Assembly (NCBI GenBank): GCA_012656075.1
Contig: JAAKBF010000343.1
Span: 434,001 to 498,000, forward strand
DNA: 64,000 bases
Direction: 5' to 3'
From: Phytophthora hibernalis
Lineage: Eukaryota; Oomycota; Peronosporomycetes; Peronosporales; Peronosporaceae
Position numbers and translations under genes: made by a program
In this document: in pieces, positions 43,875-54,547 of the stretch
Numbering within the stretch: position 1 is the first letter of the stretch
Layout: each line of letters opens with the position of its first letter
Notes under the pieces: model-generated
Databases searched by the model: none
Seen by the model: the letters and a program-made list of their open reading frames with translations, nothing else
What the model was told of the DNA's origin: nothing

Positions 43875-46619
43875 ATGGCACATTCGACATCTTCAAGTAG
43901 TGCTTTGAGCTCGCACGGAAGCTCTTCAAGTGCATCGAGTTTTAAGGTGTACGGCAGTGTTTTTAAAGTGAGTTCACGCTACCAGTTCCTGAACCCCTTG
44001 GCAAAGGCTCGTACGGTGTTGTATGGTAAGTGCATTTTTGGTTGACTTGAATTTTCGTGTAGCTCTAAGTCGTCTGTGTAGTGCTGCGAAAGACCGCGAA
44101 ACAGGACAATGTGTTGCCATTAAGAAGGTGACTCCGATGGCGAAGCGAACGGTAGACGCTAAGCACACCCTCCGTGAAGTTTTACTATTGCAACACCTCG
44201 GCAAGCACCCAAACGTACGACCTCTTCATAAATTTTACGCTGCTTCATACTTGAGAAAAGTCTAACAACTACGATTCCTTTCAGGTTATATCCATTCACA
44301 ACCTGTCTGCTAATGTAAAGGACGATGAGCTGTACATCGTGATGGATCTTATGGACACCGATATGCATCGTGTGATACAGAGCTCGCAGCCACTTTCCGA
44401 TGCCCACGCGAAGTATTTTTGCACCAACTTCTGCGAGGAGTTAAGTACTTACACGACAATGGTGTGCTACATCGAGATCTCAAGCCCGGTAACCTGTTAC
44501 TGAGCAAAACTTGTCAGCTGAAGATCGCAGATTTTGGCCTTGCACGTAAAATTCCTCGTGGTTTTGCTGCTTCAAGTAGCACTCTGGAGCGTCCACGATC
44601 AGCACCAGCGGCAAGCTCAAATTCATCATCTGCCAGGGTTCCTGATCGTCCACCTATGACAGAACACGTCGTGACGCGCTGGTATCGAGCACCGGAATTG
44701 ATGCTACAGCCAGACGGATTGTACGACCAGAGCGTAGATATGTGGTCTGTAGGTTGCATTTTGCCGAGATTCTTGGCCGCAAAGCTCTTTTCCCGGGAAG
44801 AACTTCCTGCATCAACTCACTCTCATTTTCGATGTCATCGGTGCTCCTGCATCTGAAGCCACCACGAAGATTCAAAGCTCTCAAGCTCAGCGTTTCTTGC
44901 AATCCTTAGGAAGAAGCCTAAAGTTCCGTTCCGTTCAATTTTTCCGAATGCTAGCGAGTCTGCGATGGACTTACTGGATCGTATGCTGGAGTTTGACCCA
45001 GCCAAGCGAATATCAGCGCAAGAGGCTCTCGCTCACCCATACATGCAAGAAATGGAGCGCAAACATCGACATCGCAGTGGAGGAGTGGATCCTCCTCCAC
45101 CCTTGCGAGCCGATTTCTCGTTTGACTTGAAAACTTGACGAAAATGGATCTGCGGGCTCTCATCGTCAAGGAAGTTGACAATCATCGGAAATCCATTATC
45201 GCTCGAACAAGTTCGACTCTCTCCGACACGGTAGAAAATAGTGATCGTCATGCAGTGGAGAGAAGCCGTTCCGTGGTTGTATCAAGTAATTTATCGTCCT
45301 CTACCCCATCGGCTATTCCCTCAAGTGCTGGTGGTCGAGTTAGTAAAATGCATGCAAGTCTTCGCCAAGCCCAGGAACAAAGCCAAGAAAACGAGAAAAT
45401 TACTCAGCAACGGCAGTCGCAGGCAGTCACGTTTGGGTCGAATCGCCAACGAATTCGACCTGTTAGCAAACCTCCAGTCCCGAAACAAGTTGAAGCCAAC
45501 GTTTGGGTCTCAAACCAACATGAGTACGTCCGGGTGGTAGCTGCACAGGCGACGCTACTATCAGATAGTTTGGCTTCAAGAGTATCTCCACCATCAGAGG
45601 AGGAAGAATCCAAACAGGCCGCGAAAACCGAAGATAAAACCCCATTTCCTAGCAGTTCACATCAAGATCCTGCTGCTGGTTCTGGCATTACAACAAAAGA
45701 CCTGCTTTCAAACACGGCAGCAATAGCGGAAGCTCCAAAGTCGTACGCTCGAACCAGCTTCTCAACTTATTCCCGACCGAGTTCAGCACTAAAAGCCCCA
45801 CGCAAGGTTGAATCCATGCCAGGACCCGATAACGTCGGTGTTGCAAGCTCATCTGCCTCGGATGCGATTGCTGCTGCGACTGCTCTATCCAAGAGGTCGA
45901 AAGCTCTAATCGCTTCGCTTGCTGTATCGGCGAAAACACCGGAAGTGAATGGCAATTCCACCTCCTTCCGCCATACTCAAGCATGGAAAACGGAACAAAG
46001 TCGAAACCCGGAGACTTGTCACTCATCGTCGTCTTCATCATCTGCATCTTCATGTTCTCCGCCCCGATACGACGACGATATATGTACTAATGTATCACGT
46101 TCAAACCGACCTGGATCCGCGATGCTGTTGACAAAATGCAAGAAAACTACAACAGATGAGCACACAACCGCTTCGATCGCTGTGGGAAGACCCCGACGAG
46201 TTTCGTCTGCGGGTCCTACCAGGTCGAAGCCACGGCCAGTCACGACATCAGGATCCTTCACAGCTAGACGTTCCGGTGCAAACAATACGTATGTGGGGTC
46301 GATCAACTCGCTCATTCGAGCTCAGAGATCGAATACAGGACAATCTCTGGCAGAATCCGCGAACAATATGCTAGCAACCATGAGCCGCAACGAACAGAAT
46401 AACTCATCGGACTCGAGAGAGGAGAGTGCAGCAACGTCAGGGACTCACTTGAAACACCAAAGTTCGACATCGCAGCTTCCTGGAGGTGATTCGTCCGGTA
46501 AACGACAACCAGGCAAAAAGCTGACGGTGCCCAAAAGTCCAAAGTTCTCGGTCATGTCATGGCAGAAGAAGCGCGAGGGTAGCAGAGTAGGTAGTTTTCC
46601 AACGGGTATTCCTCGGTAA
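43875..46619 (+). CDS. MAPK-like protein kinase (CMGC) with TEH activation motif and long disordered tail
   Basis: Ser/Thr kinase of the CMGC group. A short Ser-rich N-terminus leads into the Gly-rich loop (GKGSYGVV region, about 44000), CVAIKKV with the ATP-binding Lys, LHRDLKPGN (HRD loop, about 44480), KIADFGLA and TEHVVTRWYRAPE in the activation segment. ERK-type kinases normally have TEY here. Introns are 44026-44081 and 44215-44284. Six single-base losses lie in runs: GG near 44001, T near 44416, T near 44759, G near 44797, G near 44909 and A near 45127. Adding all six gives exactly 875 codons including the stop. The last third (about 45180-46619) is Ser/Thr/Gln-rich and basic, probably disordered and regulatory. 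The tail and the DLRALIVKE segment fit the ERK7/MAPK15-like layout, but the subfamily is inference. Confidence 0.85.
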
Positions 46620-47062
46620 TCGCTCAACGCACCGAATTTGCACCATCGACAGAGATTTCAATGTCCATGAGTACAACTTCCGGGGTACGTCCGCTCTAAA
46701 GGTGGAAACGCGCACGGTCCGTACATTTGGCAAGGTGAACAGTGTTGAATCCGAGTAGGGATCTCGACGTCGAGTCGAACGATCGTTGCCGCTGGTTGCT
46801 CCAGCTAGTGTACTTGACCAAGTTTCCACACGACGATGGACATAATAATGATCAAGTCCGCTGGCCATTTAGCGAATGTGATTTTGATCATGGTAGTGGG
46901 TCAATCGCTGGCAGAACTTGCAGTCGTTGGCTCGAGGTTGACTGGAAAATTGCACCGATGGAAGCATTCAAACTAAACTGGACATCGTACATGCTGTCTG
47001 ATTCAACTTTGCTGAGACGAGAATTGGGAAATAAACTTGAGCAACAACCAGCGTCTGTTTGA
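46620..47062 (+). pseudogene. Unrecognised open frames after the kinase
   Basis: Two plus-strand frames (46625-46755 with FNVHEYNFRGTSALKVET, then 46742-47062 with VRWPFSECDFDHG and WLEVDWKIAPMEAFKLNW) look protein-like and could be joined by a shift near 46755. No domain is recognised. They could be the end of a separate decayed gene or read-through sequence of the kinase locus. Confidence 0.3.
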
Positions 47063-47639
47063 TCTATATGATATATATTGCGAGGAATAAATATTACTTC
47101 AAGTAATATCCAGCACGTAACAGTTCTGTCGTGCAATAAAAGTTTTATATTGCTATTAATACTTCCCAAAACCTAAGAAAGTGCTTACGTAGACCAACTA
47201 TCTCGTTAAAGCCAGGCGATTAAACCTAGTACCTGAAAAGCAACCAAAGCCGCCGGCTTCAGCCGGCGAGATCAAGCGCAGCGCTGCAAGACTAGGGTCA
47301 AATGAACGGGCTAGGCCATAGAGGTTTAGCATCGACGTGCGAAGCGAAGTCTTCGTGCGGTGTGCTAAACCTCGACATTTGCCACGCCACTTCCCGGAGG
47401 GAGGTTTAGGGGTCAGGGTACAGTTGCTGTAAGAGGTGCTTAAGTTGCAGGATAGTTGGTTTTATGTCCATATAGTTGGTTACGTAACGAGTGCGAAAAC
47501 CTAATCAAAATCAGGGAAAATTTCGGTTGCAGAGGCAATTATTCGTCTTAGAAAACTGATAGCATCGGGACGAGGCTTAGTGAAACCAAGTGAAAACGTA
47601 ACCTTCGCAGACAGTGACTGGAATTTAAACAAACAAAAG
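47063..47639. other. Intergenic with a hairpin
   Basis: No gene seen. It contains the inverted repeat GAGGTTTAGCA (47321-47331) and TGCTAAACCTC (47363-47373) around a 31-nt loop with a second small stem (CGAAGCGAAGTCTTCG). A further copy of the arm (GAGGTTTAG) follows at 47401-47409. Confidence 0.5.
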
Positions 47640-48201
47640 CATAATCGTCCCGCCTCCATCTGATTGAAGTCGACCTTGCTACATTAGCCAGCTTCATCAG
47701 ACAGAAACCCAATGATGTCGTGTTTATTCCGATCGTGAAGATGGCAGTGGTCACATTGGCCTCCACCGACACGTCGTCACTCGGTGAGTTGTAAATGGAG
47801 GTGGCCATGGTGCTGATGAAAGTAAGGCCGGGACCTTGCACGTGTACGATGGAGAACGGCAGCGAGCTCATCAGTGTGAACATGACTTGATGTACGACGC
47901 TCGAGAAGATGACAGCCCGGTTTGGTCGACCCTGTTCATGGTCATGGCTGGTTTGATGGGTATGCTCGGCGGACCGTTCTATTGCAGGTTTTCTGCTCAG
48001 ATGAACAACTCGGTGTGGTGCTTCGTGGTGACGACTGTGGTTCGGATCCTGTACGTATTCGGCCGTTTTAGCTGTTCACCGATGGAGGGTTCGCCGCTGT
48101 GGGAGTGCACGTCTCGCTACTCGTACTGGGCCCAATGTACTTCGCTCATCTCGCGTATCCCGAGTATCAGAACGCATATTAAAAAAATCCTAGGGGCCTA
48201 A
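47640..48201 (+). pseudogene. Possible membrane-protein remnant, unrecognised
   Basis: The plus-strand frame around 47655-47790 (LATLASFIRQKPNDVVFIP) and the frame at 47836-48201 (LFMVMAGLMGMLGGPFYC, WCFVVTTVVRILYVFGRF) have hydrophobic, gene-like stretches in different frames. No family is assigned. An antisense frame is also open, so coding strand and status are uncertain. Confidence 0.25.
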
Positions 48202-48336
48202 AACTTTGCCTCTCCATGTATTTTCTCTGCTACGGCCGGTAAACTTTCCGGTTGTGAGTACCGTTTAATACTTCTTTGATCCGACAACATCTTATATCCG
48301 ACAACGCCCAGCAGCCAATTAAATCACAGCTAATTG

Positions 48337-48760
48337 CACTACCGAATTCCTCGATGAGCTGTACCCTCAAAAATGCTCGATAAGCTGTACCCCCAGTCGG
48401 GTTTGCAATACAAAGTGATGGGCAAGACTTCCTCGAAAAGCTGTACCCCTGGATTACATTATATCCAATGAAATCACTCGTACCGCATCGTAAGGTGATA
48501 TATTCTACCAATGACAGGTGGTTGAACCCAAATGGACTTCCTCGATAAGCTGTACAGTAATCTGCTTCCTCAGCGAACACCTGATATATATAAAGAATGC
48601 AAGTATATTTTATGTGAAACCCTTCTCTGTATCGTCACCCTTTCTGTCTGCACATACAATTTGAAAGGTTATTTAGTTTTGGGTGTTCGCTGAGGAAGCA
48701 GATCACTGTACCCCTTGACGATGTACCACGGGGTACAGCTCATCGAGGAATTCGGTAGTG
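48337..48760. repeat. Inverted-repeat element with GCTGTACCCC sub-repeats
   Basis: The 29-bp ends 48337-48365 and 48732-48760 (CACTACCGAATTCCTCGATG and its reverse complement) are perfect inverted repeats. Inside, variants of CCTCGATAAGCTGTACCCC occur four times near 48350, 48378, 48434 and 48542. A second inner inverted pair lies at 48556-48583 and 48682-48709 (TCTGCTTCCTCAGCGAACAC). No coding content. It is probably a MITE or fold-back transposon. Confidence 0.75.
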
Positions 48761-49211
48761 AAAACTACTTCTTTTATCCGACTGTACCACTAGTGTACCA
48801 ATACCCAAGTCGACGCTGCCGCTTCTTGGCAACACGCTCGATGCGATGCTCAACCAAAAAGAGCGATGTTCTACCAAAAGGAGCGGTTGTGGGGCTGGAT
48901 CGCGGAGCAGAGCAACCTTAGTGACGGCAAACCCTGGGTTCTCATCGTTATTGGCCGCCCCTTGGGGCAAAGGAGCACCTGTAAGGCAGCTCAAGCGCCG
49001 GACCGAACCTTACCGGACTAAGTTAGCAATTATTAATATCAACGATTTCAAAGCCAAGAACAGCATGTCAGCAATGTTAGCGAAGTTTCGGCGTTCGTTT
49101 TGGGATGGTTCCGGTACATGTACCCCTACTTCCCTCCAGAACGCGATTTGGCCAACCAATTTTTATTTTGACAAGTTTTCATCAAAACAGATGTTTGACA
49201 AACGAAGATAG

Positions 49212-49784
49212 CAATCTTGCCAACGTTCACTTGCCCTACACCTATTCGAAGATTTATTAATAGTGTCGGATCAAAGACGTATTATACGGTAGGTAAATTA
49301 GTGAACAGGCCGAAAAGTCGTACCGGTATTAATTAGAGCAACGCCAACGGTCCATCCCATTTTTTATTGACCCAACCACAATAAATTAACACAGGCATGA
49401 AATAGGACGAAACACATATGTAAACCAGCCACTTTGTTATTGTATGGGCTCCTTTTCGCTGCAAAATATAACGGTCGATTTAAATGTTTACAAAACACAA
49501 GTATAAATATTGTTCTTTTATGGCCAAATTCGACCTGAATAGGGAATAGGTCAATATAGAATTGGCATGGAATTTAGGATCACCGTCTAATGGTAGAGAA
49601 CTAAACCGCACTGGCATTGCACACGTCAATTATTTCCTAGAGGTTTTGTACCGAAATTAGAGTGTTGAAGTTGTTCTAACGTCTAACAAATAATTATAAA
49701 GATTTATGCGTTTTTCGAGGTGCTCTACCATTTTGACTATTCCGGTAACAAGCGACGGTGAAACGGCGCCACATTATCAGCTAC
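49212..49784. other. AT-rich intergenic stretch
   Basis: No gene seen. It holds the first of many ACCGGTA-type palindromic octamers (GTACCGGTATTAATTAG near 49321). Confidence 0.4.
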
Positions 49785-49980
49785 ACCGTTCACTCTAATT
49801 AGTCCTGATTTTGTGACAACAATATTTAACTTTCATTGAAAGTAAGATCATGATTGGCTTCGGCTCGGCGAGATCTGTTTAAATCCGCTGTCTTTGTTGA
49901 ACTCTTCGGGGAAATATTGTTGTCCGTGGTGTCACGAAAAGTACAGAAGCATGACGCACGACTAATTAGAGTGAACGGTG
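49785..49980. mobile_element. MITE, CACCGTTC family, copy 1
   Basis: It is flanked by TA (49783-49784, 49981-49982). The ends CACCGTTCACTCTAATTAG and CTAATTAGAGTGAACGGTG are perfect inverted repeats. The 196-bp body shares TTGTGACAACAATATT and GTGGTGTCACGAAAAGTACA with copies 2 and 3. TA target and short size suggest a mariner-related MITE. Confidence 0.88.
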
Positions 49981-50281
49981 TACTGGTTAACCTTTTTGAT
50001 ACCGGTACATGTACGAATCGGCAAATATATATTTTTAAAACTTATTTTACCTGTATTTCTAAAGAGCCAATCTAGCACGCAATCACGATGCTCGAGTAAA
50101 ACCGCATTTAAGCACTGCCACACAGTGTACGTACCGGTACCTATGAACTGCCTCCAATTACATGTAGCGTTGCATGGAGGCACGATCGGTCTCCAGTAGT
50201 GCTGGCGATTGCCTGTACTGGGTGTACAACCGTCATACGGTGTACGATCCATGCAATACACGTATTAATACTGGTACCGGT

Positions 50282-50338
50282 ATGTAGGAAGCTGTGGGGT
50301 GATCGGTTCGTTCGTTACCACCCCAAAGCTTCCTACAT
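50282..50338. repeat. Strong hairpin, 20-bp arms
   Basis: ATGTAGGAAGCTGTGGGGTG and its near-perfect reverse complement (one mismatch) are separated by about 17 nt. It is not part of a recognised gene. Confidence 0.8.
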
Positions 50339-50542
50339 ATTTCAGCGTAGTGTGTCGGGCGATAGGACCGGATCGTAATCTCGTTCTGCAATCAGTACGG
50401 TAGCGTTGAATAGTATTGAATTGGGTTATTAAATGACCAATCAGAATGTCATAAAAGAGCAGACAACGACTTTATTTTAATATAGATTGACATACTACCG
50501 GTACATGTAAAGCTTTAGCAAATCAAACGGGGTCTCCGCGCG

Positions 50543-50586
50543 CAAGACAAAGCTAAATACCGGTAAAGACAAAGCTAAATACCGGT
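50543..50586. repeat. 22-bp tandem duplication
   Basis: AAAGACAAAGCTAAATACCG plus GT occurs twice head to tail, each copy including a TACCGGT palindrome. Confidence 0.75.
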
Positions 50587-51179
50587 AAAGTCGGCGCTAC
50601 AATTAATAGGCCAATCCCTCTAGTATTTACTGTTAAACACTTCGAAGAGTCATTCATTCTACACGAGATCGCAAGGTTTAACGCGATTGGTTGTCCAATT
50701 GTACATGGCTTATCCTGCTGCAGGAGATGCAGAAATGAACATGTGGGTTAGCCTCGGCCCACACGTTTTCAAATCGGCGCGTTGCGCACTCAAGCTGTTC
50801 ATCATTGTACCGGTATGGCAAAGATATAACTGTAAAACCTGTCCTAATTAGTAAGCCACGGGGATCATTTTGAAATTAAGTATTAGAGGAGGACAAGCCA
50901 ATTATGTTGTGTAAGCGTATGGTACCGGTATTACATATTAGTATACACAGATATTAATGTGGACAGAGTTATTAATAACGTAAATTGTAAATACCGTGCA
51001 CTGCAGATGCATGTACATCAACAACGCATGCGTCGATCCAATGCACAATCCTGCCGTCGAATGAAGCGACACAACCCTGTCTGGCTTGAGCGATCGTGTG
51101 AATTTGCAACACCGCGCTGACACCATTCCGGTTTTTGCCGCCCACTACCCACAGGAACCAAGAACCCCCATAACCAACC

Positions 51180-51962
51180 ATGAAGGTTATCTCCACCCTT
51201 GCTGTTGCGTCGATTGCGCTCGGAGTCGTCGCTGCGAACGCTGATTCTGACGTCGCCGAGCGCAGGCTTATCCTTGGTGGTGGCGAGGTCCCGATTGGTA
51301 CAAAGGCGTACACCGTCGGCCTCCGTACAACCGCCGATGGAGATACGTTCTGCGGTGGTGCTCTTATCTCTCCCACTCACGTGCTCACTACTGCGGCGTG
51401 CACGGGCTCCCAAGAGATCGGCTTCGTGGCTGTGGGCACCTACTACATTAACGGAACGAAGGACGGTGAGCAGATAAAGGTGATCTCAGTTCAGAATCAC
51501 ACCGATTACAACGCTTCCAGCGCTGCGTACGACTTCGGCGTGGTGACTCTGGAGAAGCCGAGCAAGTTCCAGCCCATCAAGCTCCCTGCTGCTGATGACT
51601 CGGACATCATTCCGGGTATGTGGGCGAAGGTCATGGGCTGGGGTGACACGACGTACCCCAACGGAACCAGCTCGAACGAGCTTCGCACCGTGGGTTTAGA
51701 AGTCTGGGACAACGAAGACTGCTCTCTACAGTTTGTTGTAGACAACTCGTCGGTGTGTGCTGGTGGTGCCGCTGGCAAGGATTCGTGCGTCGGTGACACG
51801 GGTGGCCCGCTGGTCAAGGAAAAGGGTCAGGGAGACGCGGACGACATTTTGATCGGTTTGGTGAGCTGGGGCGCTGGCTGCGGCGACAAGGGGGTCCCTG
51901 CCGTGTACTCACGCGTGTCCTCTGCCATTGAATGGCTCAGCACCGTGACCAAAACTCAGTAG
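51180..51962 (+). CDS. Glucanase-inhibitor-protein-like, catalytically dead trypsin homologue
   Basis: Secreted 260-residue chymotrypsin-fold protein. The signal peptide is residues 1-21 (VISTLAVASIALGVVAANA). The mature start is near LILGGGEVP, in place of the usual IVGG. The catalytic His is replaced by Ala (LTTAAC, A73, where LTAAHC is usual). The Asp remains (YDFGVVTL, D118). The nucleophile Ser is Thr (GDTGGPL, T207). Six or more Cys match trypsin disulphides. Loss of His and Ser while the fold is kept is the pattern of Phytophthora glucanase inhibitor proteins, which bind and block host endo-beta-1,3-glucanases. Single exon, no breaks, GC-richer than its surroundings. Substrate or target is inferred from family knowledge only. 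Confidence 0.85.
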   Translation: MKVISTLAVASIALGVVAANADSDVAERRLILGGGEVPIGTKAYTVGLRTTADGDTFCGGALISPTHVLTTAACTGSQEIGFVAVGTYYINGTKDGEQIKVISVQNHTDYNASSAAYDFGVVTLEKPSKFQPIKLPAADDSDIIPGMWAKVMGWGDTTYPNGTSSNELRTVGLEVWDNEDCSLQFVVDNSSVCAGGAAGKDSCVGDTGGPLVKEKGQGDADDILIGLVSWGAGCGDKGVPAVYSRVSSAIEWLSTVTKTQ

Positions 51963-52368
51963 GGCAACATGATTTGTTGTCTCTGTGCTCTAATCTTTGT
52001 CGTTCGATACTGCACCCGCTGAGATTGAACTACGACGATACAATAAAAAAATTTACAGAGACTAAGTTCGATTAGCGTGTGTGTTAATAATACGGCCTTC
52101 TTATACCGGTAACGTTTTTCGAAGTGTGGTACAGTACATGTACCACTGGTACTACGTAGTACTACAGTAGTACTATTCGTGCCCGATTAAAAGCCCTCCC
52201 GAAGTACTACAGTACAATTTATTAATAGTACTAACTATTCGAAATCTAGACAACTAAAGCGTTTAGTTCTTCTGAAGAAAGGGCATAATATGCTTAGTAC
52301 TAATAGTTTAGCATAGTACTACTATTAGTACTATCAAAACTTTCGGGGAGACTACTATCAATCCCTGA
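51963..52368. other. Downstream region with GTACTAC repeats
   Basis: Clustered AGTACTAC/GTAGTACT and TACATGTA motifs (52125-52330), many self-complementary. It ends at the outer edge of the left arm of the inverted duplication. Confidence 0.5.
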
Positions 52369-52546
52369 GCACGATGCGATGGTCTGATTTATGGTTACCC
52401 CTTCTCCTGTCAAATCAGGTTTATCGCTTTCAGCAGGAATAACAGGTTTTCTTACAAAAGCCAATATTAACGAGAGTACAGGGTAGGTGTATGTGGCGGC
52501 AGGTTGTGTGACCCACACCGATTGTGCTACTTTATACTTCGATGTA

Positions 52547-52802
52547 CACCGTTCACTCTAATTAGTCTGACCCTGACTAATTATGGTGTACGATTTTTAT
52601 CGGAGAAAGTCGAACTTTTGAATTGATCTTGTGACAACAATATTAAATTTTTATTGAAAGTAAAAAGCCTCGGCGAGATCTGCTCAAATCCACTGTCTTT
52701 GTGCTCTTTTGAACTCTTCGGGAAATTTTTGTCGTCCGTGGTGTCACGAAAAGTACAGAAGCATGACTAAATTCGAAGCACTACTAATTAGAGTGAACGG
52801 TG
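52547..52802. mobile_element. MITE, CACCGTTC family, copy 2
   Basis: 256 bp with TA on both sides and the same inverted ends as copy 1. The left end has an extra internal segment (TAGTCTGACCCTGACTAATTA). It lies inside the left duplication arm. Confidence 0.88.
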
Positions 52803-53250
52803 TAGTATACAGTAGATGTATAATATATAGGAATATTATTTTAAATATTATATGTTTTCGTACTCAGTATTTTTAATTATTAAGTAGGAGTAGTTTTTGC
52901 GACGCCGCATAGTATAGTACTAATGATTTGAGTCAAATTGATGTTACTACCGGTAGCCATCCTTGAATTTGGAAAGCACTTTGGGCAAGGAAGGAAAATC
53001 GTACAGAAGAGATCGGCGAACCTTTTACCGCCAACATGACCACGTAATACATGTACGAGTCGAGTATTTCGCTCAATAACGGAAACATACAGTGTGTTCG
53101 AAGAGACCGCATAATCAATAAAGGACATCGAGCTACATGTAGTTTCTGTTGGTAGCCTACATTCCGCAATTTGCTTTCGAGTTTCCAAGTCGCTCAATCG
53201 GCAGCCCATCGAAAAATATCCGGGGATACAGCTTTAATTATTAACAAAAT

Positions 53251-53871
53251 ATGCGGGTGGGCAACATCATAATGCTGATTGCTGCAATCGCGCTTTTGGA
53301 TCATAAAATCACGTTCGCCACCGCCTCAACCGAGTCCAACAATGTGTTTACGCCTCCGATTTTTGAAACCGAGAAAACAGACACCGGCGCTCGAAGGTTC
53401 CTGCGTATGTCCGAAGCGGTTGCTGTGAATGAAAACGCCTACGAAGAAGAGAGGGCCTTGAATTTCGGATGGCTAAAGAATCTGAAGCAGAATGTCTTTG
53501 GAACATCTGCAATAAAGGCAGCTACTGTATCGAAGAAGGAACTCCGAGCAGCGGTAAAGAAGGCAGAACAACAAGCAGCCGCAATGAAGAGGGTGGAGGC
53601 CGAGAAAATGTTCAAAAAGATGGAAAATGACGAAAAATACCTCTACCAAACGTTTGCAGACTGGTACCATGTGAAAAAGTATGAACCCTTGGAGGTTCGT
53701 CGAAGCCAATTCAAGCCCTTCGCTTATCGCTACGGAATTTACAAGATATCGCTGAAGGTGCTAAAGCTCGAGCTAATGCAGCGGCAGTGTAACATGTGCG
53801 ACGCGAAATGTTATCTTCGACGAGGAAAAGAGTTCGGCAGTACAATTGAGGATACAGTACTACTATTTTAA
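53251..53871 (+). CDS. RxLR-dEER secreted effector candidate, copy A
   Basis: 206 residues with no break. The signal peptide is residues 1-25 (hydrophobic core NIIMLIAAIALL). RFLR is at 49-52 and EEER at 65-68, the spacing expected of RxLR-dEER proteins. The C-terminal part has a charged helical stretch (KKELRAAVKKAEQQAAAMKR), a Trp/Tyr block (LYQTFADWYHVKKYEPLEV) and a CNMCDAKC cluster near the end. Such proteins are secreted by the pathogen and translocated into host cells; this one's target is unknown. An identical protein is encoded in the other arm. Its 3' end faces the kinase gene. Confidence 0.88.
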   Translation: MRVGNIIMLIAAIALLDHKITFATASTESNNVFTPPIFETEKTDTGARRFLRMSEAVAVNENAYEEERALNFGWLKNLKQNVFGTSAIKAATVSKKELRAAVKKAEQQAAAMKRVEAEKMFKKMENDEKYLYQTFADWYHVKKYEPLEVRRSQFKPFAYRYGIYKISLKVLKLELMQRQCNMCDAKCYLRRGKEFGSTIEDTVLLF

Positions 53872-54547
53872 AAAAATCATTCAATATTTGTACGTATATT
53901 GTATGATTTTGAGAAACTACCGTAGTAGCACTAAATATCATTAAATGAAACTATTTTATTTGAACTAAATTTTACGAAACCGGTAACACTATTTTCATTT
54001 ACTACTTAGTAGAAGTCTACAACACTCAATGTTTGTACCGGTACTACAAGGATAGTATTTTACATGATATCAATGCTAAGAGCTTACTACGTACCGAATG
54101 TACAATAACTCATTTAATGTATCTTCCACCATCGAAGTGAATCCAAGACGTTGACATGCCCCTCAACTACCGAGCTAGCTATTATACAGCTACGTGTCAC
54201 CGGCCAATCAAGCGGTCAGCGATGCTCATGGATCACCATCAGCGTCTTCTATGCATGACCTCAACTTCCACGGAAACCACCCACACATGAATGTCCAGCT
54301 TCCACAAAGCCAAGCTCGGCGACGTTCGAAGTTTGCAGGCGAGTCTGGTGCACGTCCTCTTCAGGAGGCCAAGGCCAGTGTGAACACGCGCCCTGTCTGC
54401 ACGATCGGCAACGTAGCCACTAGACTCTGAGTCAGCTTCAAAGATCTTGATGCCTCCAGCGACCCACAGCGTTCTCGAACTACAGTAGACCACTATTCAT
54501 CTCACCCTTATATATACCTGCCTGTTTGTCCGCCTGCCTTCTCCGCT
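53872..54547. other. Spacer between RxLR candidate and kinase (left arm)
   Basis: About 680 bp. The short frames on both strands (for example 54194-54430) lack features. It is mirrored at 57612-58287 in the right arm. Confidence 0.5.

Noticed and set aside
46019..46315. Acidic minus-strand frame ending in DEDDDE under the kinase tail
   Set aside because: Antisense of the Ser-rich tail (TCATCG repeats); not an independent gene.
47321..47373. Terminator or structured RNA gene
   Set aside because: Only a short hairpin is seen; no promoter or conserved RNA signature, so listed as part of the intergenic stretch.
47640..47800. Possible glycosyltransferase family 2 fragment
   Set aside because: The resemblance is limited to one short segment; listed only as unrecognised remnant.
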